From Bryobacterales bacterium (GTDB lineage Bacteria > Acidobacteriota > Terriglobia > Bryobacterales > Bryobacteraceae): a stretch of 64,000 nt of DNA. The translations under genes and the position numbers were made by a program. This document shows, piece by piece, positions 7,831 to 16,630 of this stretch. The notes below the pieces were generated by a model. That model worked only from the letters and a program-made list of their open reading frames with translations, was not told the DNA's origin and made no database searches. Location of the stretch: assembly GCA_003166865.1 (NCBI GenBank), contig PMUP01000064.1, positions 36,765 to 100,764 on the forward strand. The letters run 5' to 3'. The number at the start of each line of letters is the position of its first letter. Position 1 is the stretch's first letter.

Positions 7831-9656
7831 CCGAACTCCGCCGTCTCCTCCGCTACGTCCGGCCATACATCGCACCGTTGCTTTTTTCGGTGATCTTGAT
7901 GGCGCTGGTAGGAGCCGCGCAGGGATTCACGGCCGTCCTGATCGCCCCGGTCTTCGACCGCGTGCTAAATCCCGCATCGGCCGATTCGCTGGTTCCACTG
8001 TTCACCATCCCGCTGTTTCGGCATACCGTCTATCTTCAGGATTTTTTGCCGGCCGCCATTCATAACGTCTGGACCATGGTGGCCGCGGCCATCGTGGCCA
8101 CCTTCTTTATCAAGGGCGTGTGCGATTACTTCGGGAACTATTTCATCAACTATGTCGGCATCTCGGCCGTAACCGACTTGCGGCAGACCGTCTTCGATAA
8201 AGTGCTGCGGCAAGACGCCAATTTCTACGAATCCAACTCCACCGGCCGCGTGATGTCGTCCATCATGAACGATATCGAAAAGATTCAGGTGGCCACGTCG
8301 CACATGCTTGCGGATTGGATGCGCCAGATATTTACAGTGGTTGCCCTGCTATGCGTGGTAATCCAAAAGGACTGGCGGCTGGCGCTGGTCAGCCTCACGG
8401 TGCTGCCGTTTGTGCTGGTGCCGACGCTGCGCATGGGGCGGCGCATCCGCCGGACCACTCGTAAAGCGCAGGATGAAGCGGCGGATCTCAATCAGATTCT
8501 TCAGGAGACCATCAGCGGACATCAAGTGGTGAAATCGTTTGGAGCGGAGGACGTGGAATCCAACCGCTTCGCCCTGGCAGCCGCGCGATTCAAGTCCAGC
8601 AGCCTGCGCTACATCGCCCAGCAAGCCATCTCTTCCCCGCTCATTGAGTGCTTCGGTGCACTTACGATCGTCGCCCTGCTCAGCTACGCGCGCATCCAGA
8701 TCAAAAGCGGGACATTGACCGCGGGCGAGTTCACCAGCTTCGTCTTCGCATTGCTGATGCTCTACGAGCCCGTGAAGCGCCTCACCGGCATTCACAATAT
8801 CTTCCAGCAGGCCCTGGGCGCTTCGCAAAAAATCTTTGAATATCTGGATCGCGATCAACAAATTGTGGAGAAACCGAATGCGGCGAAGCTCGCCAGGTTC
8901 CAGCACGCCATCGTGCTGGATGATATCGACTTCCACTATCAAAACGCGCCCAACGGATTCACTCTGAGCGGCGTTCAACTGGAAGTCCGCGCCGGCGAAG
9001 TGGTAGCGCTGGTCGGCCCGAGCGGCGGCGGAAAGACCACGCTGGCCAATCTGGTTCCGCGTTTTTACGACATTACCAGTGGCGCGATTCGCATCGACGG
9101 CAAGGATGTGCGCGATCTGCAGATCGCCTCCCTTCGCAGCCAGATCGGCATCGTTGCCCAAGAGACCTTCTTGTTCAACGACACCGTCGCCAATAACATC
9201 CGCTACGGCCGTCCCAAGGCCAAGGACGACGAGGTTCGCGAAGCCGCGCGCAACGCACTGGCCGAAGAGTTCATCGAGCGGATGACCGAGGGCTATGACA
9301 CCGTGATCGGCGAACGAGGCACGAAGCTCAGCGGCGGCCAGCGGCAGCGTTTGGCCATCGCACGCGCATTGCTCAAGAACGCGCCGATCCTGATTCTGGA
9401 TGAAGCCACGTCGCATCTGGACACTGAATCGGAGATTCTGGTGCAACGCGCCCTACAGACCCTGATGAGCAACCGGACCGTGATCGTCATTGCCCACCGG
9501 CTCTCCACTATCCGGCGCGCCGACAAGATCGTGGTGCTGGATCGAGGCCGGATTTCCGAGGTTGGCACGCACGCCGAATTGATCGGCCACGGCGGCATCT
9601 ACCAACGGCTGCATGAGCTGCAGTACTTGCCGGCCGATCCGCTACTCAACCCATGA
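7827..9656 (+). CDS. MsbA-like ABC exporter (fused permease and ATPase)
   Basis: A 609-residue half-transporter: an ABC transmembrane domain (about 15-320, six helices by hydrophobicity) fused to a nucleotide-binding domain. Walker A GPSGGGKT is at residues 397-404, the signature LSGGQ at 501-505, Walker B ILILDEA with Asp525/Glu526, and the H-loop His in IVIAHRLST. Length and context after a GT9 transferase suggest a homodimeric lipid A-core flippase of the MsbA type at the inner membrane; other lipid or peptide cargo cannot be excluded. Translationally coupled to the upstream gene by a 4-nt overlap. Confidence 0.88.
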   Translation: MTELRRLLRYVRPYIAPLLFSVILMALVGAAQGFTAVLIAPVFDRVLNPASADSLVPLFTIPLFRHTVYLQDFLPAAIHNVWTMVAAAIVATFFIKGVCDYFGNYFINYVGISAVTDLRQTVFDKVLRQDANFYESNSTGRVMSSIMNDIEKIQVATSHMLADWMRQIFTVVALLCVVIQKDWRLALVSLTVLPFVLVPTLRMGRRIRRTTRKAQDEAADLNQILQETISGHQVVKSFGAEDVESNRFALAAARFKSSSLRYIAQQAISSPLIECFGALTIVALLSYARIQIKSGTLTAGEFTSFVFALLMLYEPVKRLTGIHNIFQQALGASQKIFEYLDRDQQIVEKPNAAKLARFQHAIVLDDIDFHYQNAPNGFTLSGVQLEVRAGEVVALVGPSGGGKTTLANLVPRFYDITSGAIRIDGKDVRDLQIASLRSQIGIVAQETFLFNDTVANNIRYGRPKAKDDEVREAARNALAEEFIERMTEGYDTVIGERGTKLSGGQRQRLAIARALLKNAPILILDEATSHLDTESEILVQRALQTLMSNRTVIVIAHRLSTIRRADKIVVLDRGRISEVGTHAELIGHGGIYQRLHELQYLPADPLLNP

Positions 9657-9677
9657 ACGTTAAACCCATGAACGTTA
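9648..9677. repeat. perfect 15-bp tandem duplication across the exporter stop codon
   Basis: AACCCATGAACGTTA occurs twice in direct succession, at 9648-9662 and 9663-9677. The first copy contains the stop codon of the exporter (TGA 9654-9656); the second fills the leader of yicC. This is a recent exact duplication, since no base has changed. Confidence 0.95.
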
Positions 9678-9681
9678 GAAA

Positions 9682-10581
9682 ATGACTGCTCCCATCCGCA
9701 GCATGACCGGCTTTGCCCGGGTCCAGAAGAGCACCGAGCATGGCGACATCATCGTCAGCCTGAAGAGCGTCAATCATCGCGGCCTGGATCTGCATTTCCA
9801 CTTGGGCCCTGAACTGGACGCCCTGGAGAACGCCATGCGCGCCGTCATCAAGCGATCGGTGCTGCGCGGCCACATCGACGTGCGGTGTTCGGCGTTGCGC
9901 ACCGCCAACGGCGTTTCCAGCGGTCTCAATCTGCCGCTGCTGCGCTCTTATCTCGCCGCCTTCCGCAAAGCGGCCTCCGAGGAAGGTATTGAGGCCCGAC
10001 CGGACCTGAATCGAATCCTGTTGCTGCCGGGCATGTTCGGCGCGGCCGCTGAAGGCGAGCCCGATCCGGCGTCCGAGAGCGTGATCCTGGCGGCAATCGA
10101 AGAAACGGTCGAAAAACTCAACCAGTTTCGTGCGCGGGAAGGCACGGAGCTGGCCGCGTTCATCCGTGAACAGAACGCAAACATTCGCCAGAGCGCCGTG
10201 GAAATGGCGCAAATTCGCGCGAGAGCCATACCCGCATTCCACAAGCGCCTGGTGGAAAAGCTGCAGGAACTGCTGGGCAGCTCGGGCCTGGATCCGCAGC
10301 GCCTGGCGCAAGAGGCCGCGCTGCTGGCCGACCGCGGCGACATCGGCGAAGAAATCTCACGCCTCGAGATCCATTCCCGCCACCTGGATGAGATCCTGAA
10401 TGTGGGCGGCGAAGTGGGCAAGCGCCTCGACTTCCTGTTGCAGGAGTTGAACCGCGAAACCAACACCATCCTTTCTAAAACCAGCGGAATCGGCGATCTG
10501 GGCCTACGGATCACCGAACTGGCGCTGGCTTCGAAGGCGTCCATCGAAAAGATCCGCGAGCAGGCCTTGAACCTAGAATGA
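9682..10581 (+). CDS. yicC: YicC family endoribonuclease
   Basis: A 299-residue protein that begins IRSMTGFARVQ, the invariant YicC N-terminus, and ends with the DUF1732 region KRLDFLLQELNRETNTILSK. YicC proteins have been described as RNases acting on small RNAs and stationary-phase transcripts. The gene overlaps gmk by 4 nt (ATGA), reproducing the widespread yicC-gmk-rpoZ-coaBC order. The start lies 4 nt beyond the second copy of the 15-bp duplication. Confidence 0.95.
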   Translation: MTAPIRSMTGFARVQKSTEHGDIIVSLKSVNHRGLDLHFHLGPELDALENAMRAVIKRSVLRGHIDVRCSALRTANGVSSGLNLPLLRSYLAAFRKAASEEGIEARPDLNRILLLPGMFGAAAEGEPDPASESVILAAIEETVEKLNQFRAREGTELAAFIREQNANIRQSAVEMAQIRARAIPAFHKRLVEKLQELLGSSGLDPQRLAQEAALLADRGDIGEEISRLEIHSRHLDEILNVGGEVGKRLDFLLQELNRETNTILSKTSGIGDLGLRITELALASKASIEKIREQALNLE

Positions 10582-11210
10582 CGACGGTTTTCATCATCTC
10601 CGCTCCGTCCGGTTCGGGGAAATCTACGCTGGTTCACCGGCTTCTCAAAACTGTCCCGAACCTGGCCTTTTCCATCTCTTACACCACGCGCCCGCCGCGT
10701 CCCACTGAGACCAATGGGGCGGACTATATCTTCATCACCCGCAAGGACTTCGAGGATCGCGTGGCCCGTGGCGAGTTCCTGGAATATGCCGAGGTTTTCG
10801 GAAATTACTACGGGACTAACCGCGAGACTTTCGAGTTGGCAACCCACCAGGGCAAGGACTTAGTACTCGACATCGATGTCCAGGGTGCGAGACAATTGAA
10901 AGTAGCGATCCCGCAGGCTATCAGTATTTTTGTGCTGCCGCCATCGAAGGACGTTCTGGAGCAGCGGCTTCGCTCGCGGTCGCAAGACAGCGAAGAAGTG
11001 ATCCAGCGCCGGTTGCAGGGAGCGGCGGAAGAAGTTCAGAACTATACGCAATACGATTTTGTTCTGATCAACCGCGATATTGAGGAAGCTTCGGCCCGCT
11101 TGGCCAATATCGTCGAAGCCGAGCGGCTGCGCAAGGTCCGGATGGAAGAAGAAGTGCGGCCGATTCTGGATAGTTTTACTGACCCTGAAGAACCTGAAGA
11201 GGAAGAGTGA
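10578..11210 (+). CDS. gmk: guanylate kinase
   Basis: Converts GMP to GDP with ATP. The 210-residue protein has the P-loop SAPSGSGKS at residues 8-16, the GMP-binding SYTTRPPRPTE segment and the lid region. The length is normal. The C-terminus is unusually acidic (DPEEPEEEE). It is translationally coupled to yicC and lies 11 nt ahead of rpoZ. Confidence 0.97.
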   Translation: MTTVFIISAPSGSGKSTLVHRLLKTVPNLAFSISYTTRPPRPTETNGADYIFITRKDFEDRVARGEFLEYAEVFGNYYGTNRETFELATHQGKDLVLDIDVQGARQLKVAIPQAISIFVLPPSKDVLEQRLRSRSQDSEEVIQRRLQGAAEEVQNYTQYDFVLINRDIEEASARLANIVEAERLRKVRMEEEVRPILDSFTDPEEPEEEE

Positions 11211-11221
11211 GGTAACACGGC

Positions 11222-11464
11222 ATGGCAGAGAGAATGAGAAACAACGCGATGTATGCAATTCCCGACGATGAGGAGAACAGCACCTATCGGTTCATCATCG
11301 TCGCCGCCAAGCGCGCGCGGCAGTTGCAAAACGGCGCCCGCCCGTTTCTCCCCACCACATCCAAGAAGCCGACCGTGACTTCGATGGAGGAAGTCCGCCG
11401 CGGGCTGGTGAAGTACACCGATGCTATGCGGGTTCCCGCCGAGGAATTCACGCCCCCCGAATAA
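11222..11464 (+). CDS. rpoZ: DNA-directed RNA polymerase omega subunit
   Basis: An 80-residue omega subunit. The core YRFIIVAAKRARQLQNGARP matches the conserved RFxxxxxAAKRARQL segment that clasps the C-terminus of beta'. SMEEVRRGLVKY follows. Position between gmk and coaBC is the conserved one. The ATG at 11222 gives MAERMRNN; ATG codons a few residues further in are alternatives. Confidence 0.95.
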   Translation: MAERMRNNAMYAIPDDEENSTYRFIIVAAKRARQLQNGARPFLPTTSKKPTVTSMEEVRRGLVKYTDAMRVPAEEFTPPE

Positions 11465-11469
11465 CGCCG

Positions 11470-12696
11470 ATGAACGTTGTCTTGGGCGTGGGTGGCGGGA
11501 TTGCCGCTTACAAATCCGCGGAATTGGCTCGGGCCTTGATGGAGCGCGGCATGCGCGTCCAGGTGGTCATGACCCAGGCGGCCCGCGAGTTCATCACGCC
11601 TCTCACGTTCGCAAGCCTCACGGGGCGCAAGGTGATCACCGGGTTGTTTTCTTCCGCAGGCCCGGAAGAAACTTTGTCCAGCGCGATCGAGCACATCGCC
11701 GTGGCCCAGGACAACGAAATCCTGGTGATCGCACCCGCCACCGCCGATCTGCTGGCGCGTTTGGCGCACGGACTGGCCGACGATTTCCTGACCACCTTGT
11801 ATCTCGCGTTTACTGGACGCGTGGTTCTTGCCCCGGCCATGAATAACAATATGTGGATGCATCCGGCGACGCAGGACAACCTGGCTGTGTTGCGCAAGCG
11901 CGGCCACGTCATTGTGGAGCCGGATGAAGGCTTGCTGGCTTGCGGCGCCAACGGTCCCGGCAGATTGGCCGAGCCGGACAAAATCGCCGGCGTCATTGTT
12001 GACTTGGGGGCTGCCTCGAGTTTTCACGCACGCGATCTGGAAGGCGAGACCGTGCTCATCACCGCGGGTCCCACGCAGGAGCCCCTGGATCCGGTCCGTT
12101 TCATTTCCAATCGCTCCAGCGGCAAGATGGGTTATGCCCTCGCGGACGCAGCCGCCGAGCGTGGGGCGCAAGTCATCCTGGTTTCCGGACCAGTGCAGTT
12201 GAGCGAGCCGCAAGGCGCGCGCGTGGTGCATGTCCGGACCGCTCACGAAATGCACGACGCCGTGATGGCGCATCTGTCCGAGGCCGGCATCATCGTGAAA
12301 GCCGCCGCAGTGGCTGACTATCACCTGGCGCAGGTACCGCGGAACAAGATCAAGAAAACCGCCATGCGAATGTCGATGGATCTCGATCCTACGCCCGATA
12401 TCCTCGCCGAATTGGGACAGAAAAAGGGCGATCGCCTGTTGATCGGATTCGCCGCCGAAACCGAGAATCTTATCGAGAGCGCCCGCCAGAAGCTTCGATC
12501 GAAGAACTGCGACATGGTGGTTGCCAATCTGGTGAACCAGGAAGCCACCGGATTTGAATCCGACGAAAACGAAGTGGTGCTGGTGCTGAGCACCGGCGAA
12601 ACCATTCCGCTATCGCGCGCCCCCAAGCGCGAGATCGCCGACCGCATCTTCGATCAGGTGCTTAAACTTCGCTTGGCTCTGCACGCGGCACAATGA
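11470..12696 (+). CDS. coaBC: bifunctional CoaBC (PPC synthetase / PPC decarboxylase)
   Basis: Catalyses two steps of coenzyme A synthesis: joining 4'-phosphopantothenate to cysteine (CoaB) and decarboxylating the product (CoaC). The N-terminal flavoprotein CoaC half has GVGGGIAAYKSAELAR, PAMNNNMWMHPATQDN and the ACGANGPGR substrate clamp with its Cys. The C-terminal CoaB half has TAGPTQEPLDPVRFISN and SSGKMGYALADAAAERGA. The 408-residue length is that of a full fusion. It starts 5 nt after rpoZ and its stop overlaps the udg start by 4 nt. Confidence 0.97.
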   Translation: MNVVLGVGGGIAAYKSAELARALMERGMRVQVVMTQAAREFITPLTFASLTGRKVITGLFSSAGPEETLSSAIEHIAVAQDNEILVIAPATADLLARLAHGLADDFLTTLYLAFTGRVVLAPAMNNNMWMHPATQDNLAVLRKRGHVIVEPDEGLLACGANGPGRLAEPDKIAGVIVDLGAASSFHARDLEGETVLITAGPTQEPLDPVRFISNRSSGKMGYALADAAAERGAQVILVSGPVQLSEPQGARVVHVRTAHEMHDAVMAHLSEAGIIVKAAAVADYHLAQVPRNKIKKTAMRMSMDLDPTPDILAELGQKKGDRLLIGFAAETENLIESARQKLRSKNCDMVVANLVNQEATGFESDENEVVLVLSTGETIPLSRAPKREIADRIFDQVLKLRLALHAAQ

Positions 12697-13409
12697 CGAA
12701 GGACGAGATTCGCCAGCGCCTGGAGTTCTACCAGGATCTCGGCATCAAAACCATCTATCGGCGTTCCGTTACCGTGCCAATCCCCAATCCCCAACCCCCA
12801 ACCCCGGTCCTGTCTTTACCGACCATCGAACCGCCGCAGGATTCTCTGCTTAAGATCCTCACCGACATCGGCGATTGCAAGCGCTGCCGGCTGCACGAGG
12901 CACGAAACAAGATCGTCTTCGGATCGGGCAACGAGCAATCCAGGCTCGTGTTCGTCGGCGAAGGCCCGGGCGCGGATGAAGATCAGCAGGGTCTGCCGTT
13001 CGTCGGCCGCGCGGGACAGTTACTTACTCAGATGATCGAAGGCACGGCTTCCAAGGAAGGCATCCCGATCAAGCGCGCCGACGTCTACATTTGCAATGTG
13101 GTGAAGTGCCGGCCACCCGAGAATCGCACGCCGCAGCCGGACGAAATGGAGATCTGCGGACAATTCCTGTCTCGCCAGATCCTTGCCATCCGTCCCCAAG
13201 CGATTTGCGCGCTGGGCTCGACCGCGGCCAAGGCGTTGCTCGGCACCAAGGAAGGCGTGACACGGCTGCGCGGGAAATGGCATAACTGGCGCGACATTCA
13301 GGTGATGGTCACCTATCATCCGTCTTATCTGCTGCGGCCATACAATCAGAACGCGAAGAAAGAAGCATGGGAGGATCTGAAGAAGGTCCTGCACTATGTT
13401 TACGACTAG
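12693..13409 (+). CDS. family 4 uracil-DNA glycosylase (Fe-S type)
   Basis: Removes uracil from DNA at the start of base-excision repair. The 238-residue protein has VFVGEGPGADEDQQGLPFVG (uracil pocket), four Cys matching the 4Fe-4S ligand set of family 4 enzymes (CKRC, then KCRPPENRTP and a Cys 16 residues later in EMEIC) and a C-terminal MVTYHPSYLLR. An N-terminal extension of about 50 residues contains a Pro-rich run (PIPNPQPPTP) made by a C-rich DNA repeat, which looks like a linker. Coupled to coaBC by 4 nt and overlapping tmk by 14 nt. Confidence 0.92.
   Translation: MTKDEIRQRLEFYQDLGIKTIYRRSVTVPIPNPQPPTPVLSLPTIEPPQDSLLKILTDIGDCKRCRLHEARNKIVFGSGNEQSRLVFVGEGPGADEDQQGLPFVGRAGQLLTQMIEGTASKEGIPIKRADVYICNVVKCRPPENRTPQPDEMEICGQFLSRQILAIRPQAICALGSTAAKALLGTKEGVTRLRGKWHNWRDIQVMVTYHPSYLLRPYNQNAKKEAWEDLKKVLHYVYD
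12777..12805 (+). repeat. C-rich heptamer-like repeat inside the udg gene
   Basis: CCAATCCCCAATCCCC followed by AACCCCCAACCCC, a run of near-identical 7-bp units that encodes PNPQPPTP in the N-terminal linker of the uracil-DNA glycosylase. The opposite strand has four closely spaced G runs. Confidence 0.8.
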
Positions 13410-14031
13410 CCGCGGCCGGTTTATCACTTTCGAAGGGCCCGACGGCAGCGGGAAGAGCACCCAGGCTCGCATGCTCGCCGAGCGCCTGCGCGGCGAAGGA
13501 CGGCCGGTACTCGAGAGCGCGGAGCCGGGCGGCACGCCGATCGGGCAACAGATCCGGCGTATTCTTCTCGATCCCGCTAACCGGGAACTCACGCCGATCG
13601 CCGAGCTGCTGCTGATGTTCGCCGCGCGCGCCCAGAATGTCGAGCAATGGATTCTGCCCGCGCTCGCGCAGGGCAAGATTGTGATCTCGGACCGCTTCAC
13701 CGATTCATCGGTGGCCTATCAAGGCGCTGGCCGCGGCCTGGGTTGGGAGACCGTGGTCGAGCTCGATCGGATCGCGTGCCAGGGCTTGGTCCCGGATTTG
13801 ACGATATGCGTGGACATCGACAGCGAAACCGGATTAGCACGGGCCGCGGGGCGCGGAAGCTCCGAGACCCGGCTCGAAGAACAGGCCATCGAGTTCCATC
13901 GCAAAGCGCGTGACGCGTATCACGAACTGGCGCGCCGTGAGCCGCGGCGCTTTCATTTGATAGACGGACGCGGCACGCCCGAAGGGGTCGCTGCAAAGGT
14001 GTGGGAAGAAATAGCTCCTTTGATCACATGA
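13396..14031 (+). CDS. tmk: thymidylate kinase
   Basis: Phosphorylates dTMP to dTDP. The P-loop FEGPDGSGKST is at residues 12-22 and the dTMP-binding DR motif is in VISDRFTDSSVAYQG. The 211-residue length is normal. The start at 13396 lies 14 nt inside the end of the udg gene, consistent with translational coupling. This is the last gene of the + strand run; the next gene is convergent, 10 nt away. Confidence 0.96.
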   Translation: MFTTSRGRFITFEGPDGSGKSTQARMLAERLRGEGRPVLESAEPGGTPIGQQIRRILLDPANRELTPIAELLLMFAARAQNVEQWILPALAQGKIVISDRFTDSSVAYQGAGRGLGWETVVELDRIACQGLVPDLTICVDIDSETGLARAAGRGSSETRLEEQAIEFHRKARDAYHELARREPRRFHLIDGRGTPEGVAAKVWEEIAPLIT

Positions 14032-14041
14032 ACTCGATGAT

Positions 14042-14590
14042 CTACATAAAGGTGATGCGCTGGTTACGCGCCGAGAATTCGATCAACTTCTCCAGCCGCG
14101 TGATCCGCGTCTCTTCCTTTTTCGCGCTGGCAACCCATCCGGCCGTCACGCGCCGATAACCGGGCGGAAACTTCGCGTAATTCGGCCACGCCGCGCGCTG
14201 CTTGCGAAATATTTTGTCGAGGTCTTTCGGCATCTCCGTCGGCATGGGCGGAACTTCTCTCGCGTCGCCTGAGTTGTACGCCTTCAGCCCCGGCGGCATC
14301 ATCTTTCCCTCGGCAATCAGCCGCTCCACGCGCTGGAGATTCGACTTTGACCACGGACTCTTCGGCTTCCTGGGCGTAAACCGGAACGCGTAGCATTCTT
14401 CGTCCAGTTTCTTTTTCATGCCGTCGATCCATCCAAAGCACAGCGCCTCTTCCACCGCATGGTCATAAGAAACGGCCGGCTTGCCCGCGGCTTTCTTGTA
14501 AAAGACCAGCCAAATCTCTTCGCAGCGCGAAAAATTTCTTGCGAGCCAGCGCCGCCATTCGGCGCGATCCTTGGCGAACACGGTCTCCAT
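14042..14590 (-). CDS. YdeI/OmpD-associated family protein
   Basis: A 182-residue cytosolic protein matching the YdeI/OmpD-associated family: an N-terminal domain with EEIWLVFYKK, VSYDHAVEEALCFGWIDG and RFTPRKPKSPWSKSN, then a C-terminal FPPGYRRVTAGWVASAKKEETRITRLEKL. Family members are widespread stress-associated proteins, some linked to antimicrobial peptide resistance; the biochemical activity is not known. Convergent with tmk. It follows the Kir channel gene on the same strand by 6 nt and may share its transcript. Confidence 0.8.
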   Translation of the reverse strand: METVFAKDRAEWRRWLARNFSRCEEIWLVFYKKAAGKPAVSYDHAVEEALCFGWIDGMKKKLDEECYAFRFTPRKPKSPWSKSNLQRVERLIAEGKMMPPGLKAYNSGDAREVPPMPTEMPKDLDKIFRKQRAAWPNYAKFPPGYRRVTAGWVASAKKEETRITRLEKLIEFSARNQRITFM

Positions 14591-14596
14591 TGCGTT

Positions 14597-15511
14597 TCAG
14601 CCTATCAGCTTCATTTCGTCGATGCGGTTCACTTCCACTACCATGTCGCCCTTGGGATCCACTTTGAAAGCGGGAATAAACTTAGCGCCCCAGATCATCT
14701 CGTCGTGCCGGTAGGAATATCGAGAGTGGACCACCTGGCTGAACGTGTCGTCAAATCCCTGAATCAGAATCAGCAATTCCGCCGAAACTTTGGCAAGTTC
14801 CTCGCGCGTCTTTCCAAAAAGCGGGCTGTCGGAATCGATGGGGTGCACAATGGTCCAAGTCAGCGCGAAGAAATAGACGCCTCGCCGTTCCAGTGCAAGG
14901 TCGACAAAGCTGCGCTTCAGCACTCCGTCGGTGCTATCTACGGTCATCAGCATTACGCGCGCTTCCATGTTCATCAACACATTGGTGCGGGCGTTGGTGA
15001 CGCGGAACTGCAAGCTGTTTCCGTCCTGGTAAGGAGCGATGATCGCGCTTTTGCTGTAAACAATGCGCGCGGATGGCCTGGAGAAACGCCCATAGAGGAG
15101 TCCGGTGGCGATGGCGAACACCATCAATCCGGTTGCGGCTTCGATCGAGGATATAACATTGGCCCAGGTGCCTTCCGGATAGACGTTGCCGTACCCGACG
15201 GTGGTCAGGGTATGGAAGCTGAAAAAGAATGCGTTCGCAAATGCGCTCATATCGGACTCGAGTCCCTTGAGGTGCTCGATCCCGATCATGAGGTAGAGGC
15301 ACGCGAAGATCACGTTCACGAGCAGGAATCCCGTCGCCACCAAGAGAAGGAAGCGCGGCCAGGTGGTGCCGATCAGCATGAGATAGGGATTGGCGTCGCG
15401 CCACCGGAGACCCTCGCGGCGGACATTGAACGAGCCGTCCGGGTTGATGGTCCGGCGCAGCTCGCCGCTGAACTGAGTTGTTAAGCCGGGGTCGAAAGAT
15501 TCCTTCTTCAT
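14597..15511 (-). CDS. inward-rectifier (Kir/KirBac-type) potassium channel
   Basis: A 304-residue channel starting MKKESFDPG; the ATG at 15511 follows a purine-rich GAAGAAGGG and directly precedes the conserved cytoplasmic N-terminus. Two membrane helices (about 52-75 and 118-145) flank the pore helix and the selectivity filter TVGYG at residues 104-108. The rest is the Kir cytoplasmic immunoglobulin-like domain (ARIVYSKSAIIAPY, LQFRVTNARTNVLMNMEARV). The fold forms K+-selective tetramers in the inner membrane. No regulator is visible beside it; it is divergent from the ARPP-1 gene. Confidence 0.93.
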   Translation of the reverse strand: MKKESFDPGLTTQFSGELRRTINPDGSFNVRREGLRWRDANPYLMLIGTTWPRFLLLVATGFLLVNVIFACLYLMIGIEHLKGLESDMSAFANAFFFSFHTLTTVGYGNVYPEGTWANVISSIEAATGLMVFAIATGLLYGRFSRPSARIVYSKSAIIAPYQDGNSLQFRVTNARTNVLMNMEARVMLMTVDSTDGVLKRSFVDLALERRGVYFFALTWTIVHPIDSDSPLFGKTREELAKVSAELLILIQGFDDTFSQVVHSRYSYRHDEMIWGAKFIPAFKVDPKGDMVVEVNRIDEMKLIG

Positions 15512-15634
15512 AGGCCCTTCTTCAGGAGAATGAACTCCAGAATAACCTAGCGTGAAAGTTCTCGCGTGCTGGCGGCATTGCCACTGTGAGGCCTGGACCG
15601 CAATACTCAAGCGGCGGCCTCGAGGAGATCCGTC

Positions 15635-16630
15635 ATGAAAGTGTGTGGTATCAGTGTGCTCGCCGTCGCCGCGGCCCTCAAGTTGTCAGCGCAGTATCCG
15701 GGCGCCGCAGCCTATAAAATCACGGGACCGTTCATCCACGACAACCTTACAGTGTTCTTGATTCACGGCCCGAACAAAACGGCCAAGAGTCTTTTGACGC
15801 TGGAAGAAGCCCTCGACGAGCGCAAAGTAATCGTCTATGAAACGCGCGACGTCAATGAGCTGGCGATCGAGAATGTCTCGAACGAAGACGTCTTCATTGA
15901 ATCCGGCGACATCGTCAAAGGCGGCGCCCAGGACCGCACGTTAAAGGACGATCTGATCCTGCCGTTCAAATCCGGCAAGGTGAGCATCGGCTCGTTCTGC
16001 GTGGAGCACGGGCGCTGGACACAGCGTGGGAGCGAGGCCGTTGGGACGTTCGATTCAGCGAATCAAGCGCTCGCCACCAAGCAGCTCAAGATGGCCGTGA
16101 AAATGAAAGCGAACCAGCAGGAAGTGTGGAACCAAGTGGCGGCCGCGCAGGCCAGCCTATCCAGCGCGATGAACATGAGCGCCCGTTCCGCGGCAGCGCC
16201 CACCAGTTTACCGATGACCATGGAAGCGCCGGCCGTGCGAATGTCGATCGATGGCTATATCCAGGAGCTCGCGGGCGTCGTGAATGGTAAGGACGACGTT
16301 ATCGGGTACGCGTTCGTCATCAACGGCAAAGTGAACAGCGCGGACATCTATGGATCGCATCAGCTCTTCGCCGGGCTTTGGATGAAGCTACTGCGCGCGA
16401 GCGCCGTGGAAGCGGTGTCCGAATATCAGCCAGGCACGAAGTTCTCGCCGGGGACGGTTGCGGATGTGCGAGCCATGCTAGCCGATGCCGATTCGGCCAA
16501 ACCGGCCATGCGGGACCTGACCGCGCGTACGCAGTTAGTCACCAAGGAAACGGCGCGAAACGTGATGTTCGAAACGCGCGACCGCGCGCAAAACGGCGCG
16601 TGGATTCACAAAAACTACATGACGCGCTAG
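15635..16630 (+). CDS. exported ARPP-1 domain (DUF6569) protein
   Basis: A 331-residue protein with a short signal peptide (about 1-20) and a domain matching ARPP-1/DUF6569: IHDNLTVFLIHGPN, LTLEEALDERKVIVYET, and the hallmark NEDVFIESGDIVKGGAQDRTL. The family name comes from association with ADP-ribosylglycohydrolase and rhodanese-phosphatase genes, but no activity is established. A GAGGAG ribosome-binding site lies ahead of the ATG at 15635. Its 3' end overlaps lepB tail-to-tail by 4 nt. Confidence 0.78.
   Translation: MKVCGISVLAVAAALKLSAQYPGAAAYKITGPFIHDNLTVFLIHGPNKTAKSLLTLEEALDERKVIVYETRDVNELAIENVSNEDVFIESGDIVKGGAQDRTLKDDLILPFKSGKVSIGSFCVEHGRWTQRGSEAVGTFDSANQALATKQLKMAVKMKANQQEVWNQVAAAQASLSSAMNMSARSAAAPTSLPMTMEAPAVRMSIDGYIQELAGVVNGKDDVIGYAFVINGKVNSADIYGSHQLFAGLWMKLLRASAVEAVSEYQPGTKFSPGTVADVRAMLADADSAKPAMRDLTARTQLVTKETARNVMFETRDRAQNGAWIHKNYMTR

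Noticed and set aside
8349..9446. 365-codon open frame on the minus strand across the MsbA-like gene
   Set aside because: It is antisense to a strongly conserved ATPase and arises from GC-rich codon bias; no domain is recognised.
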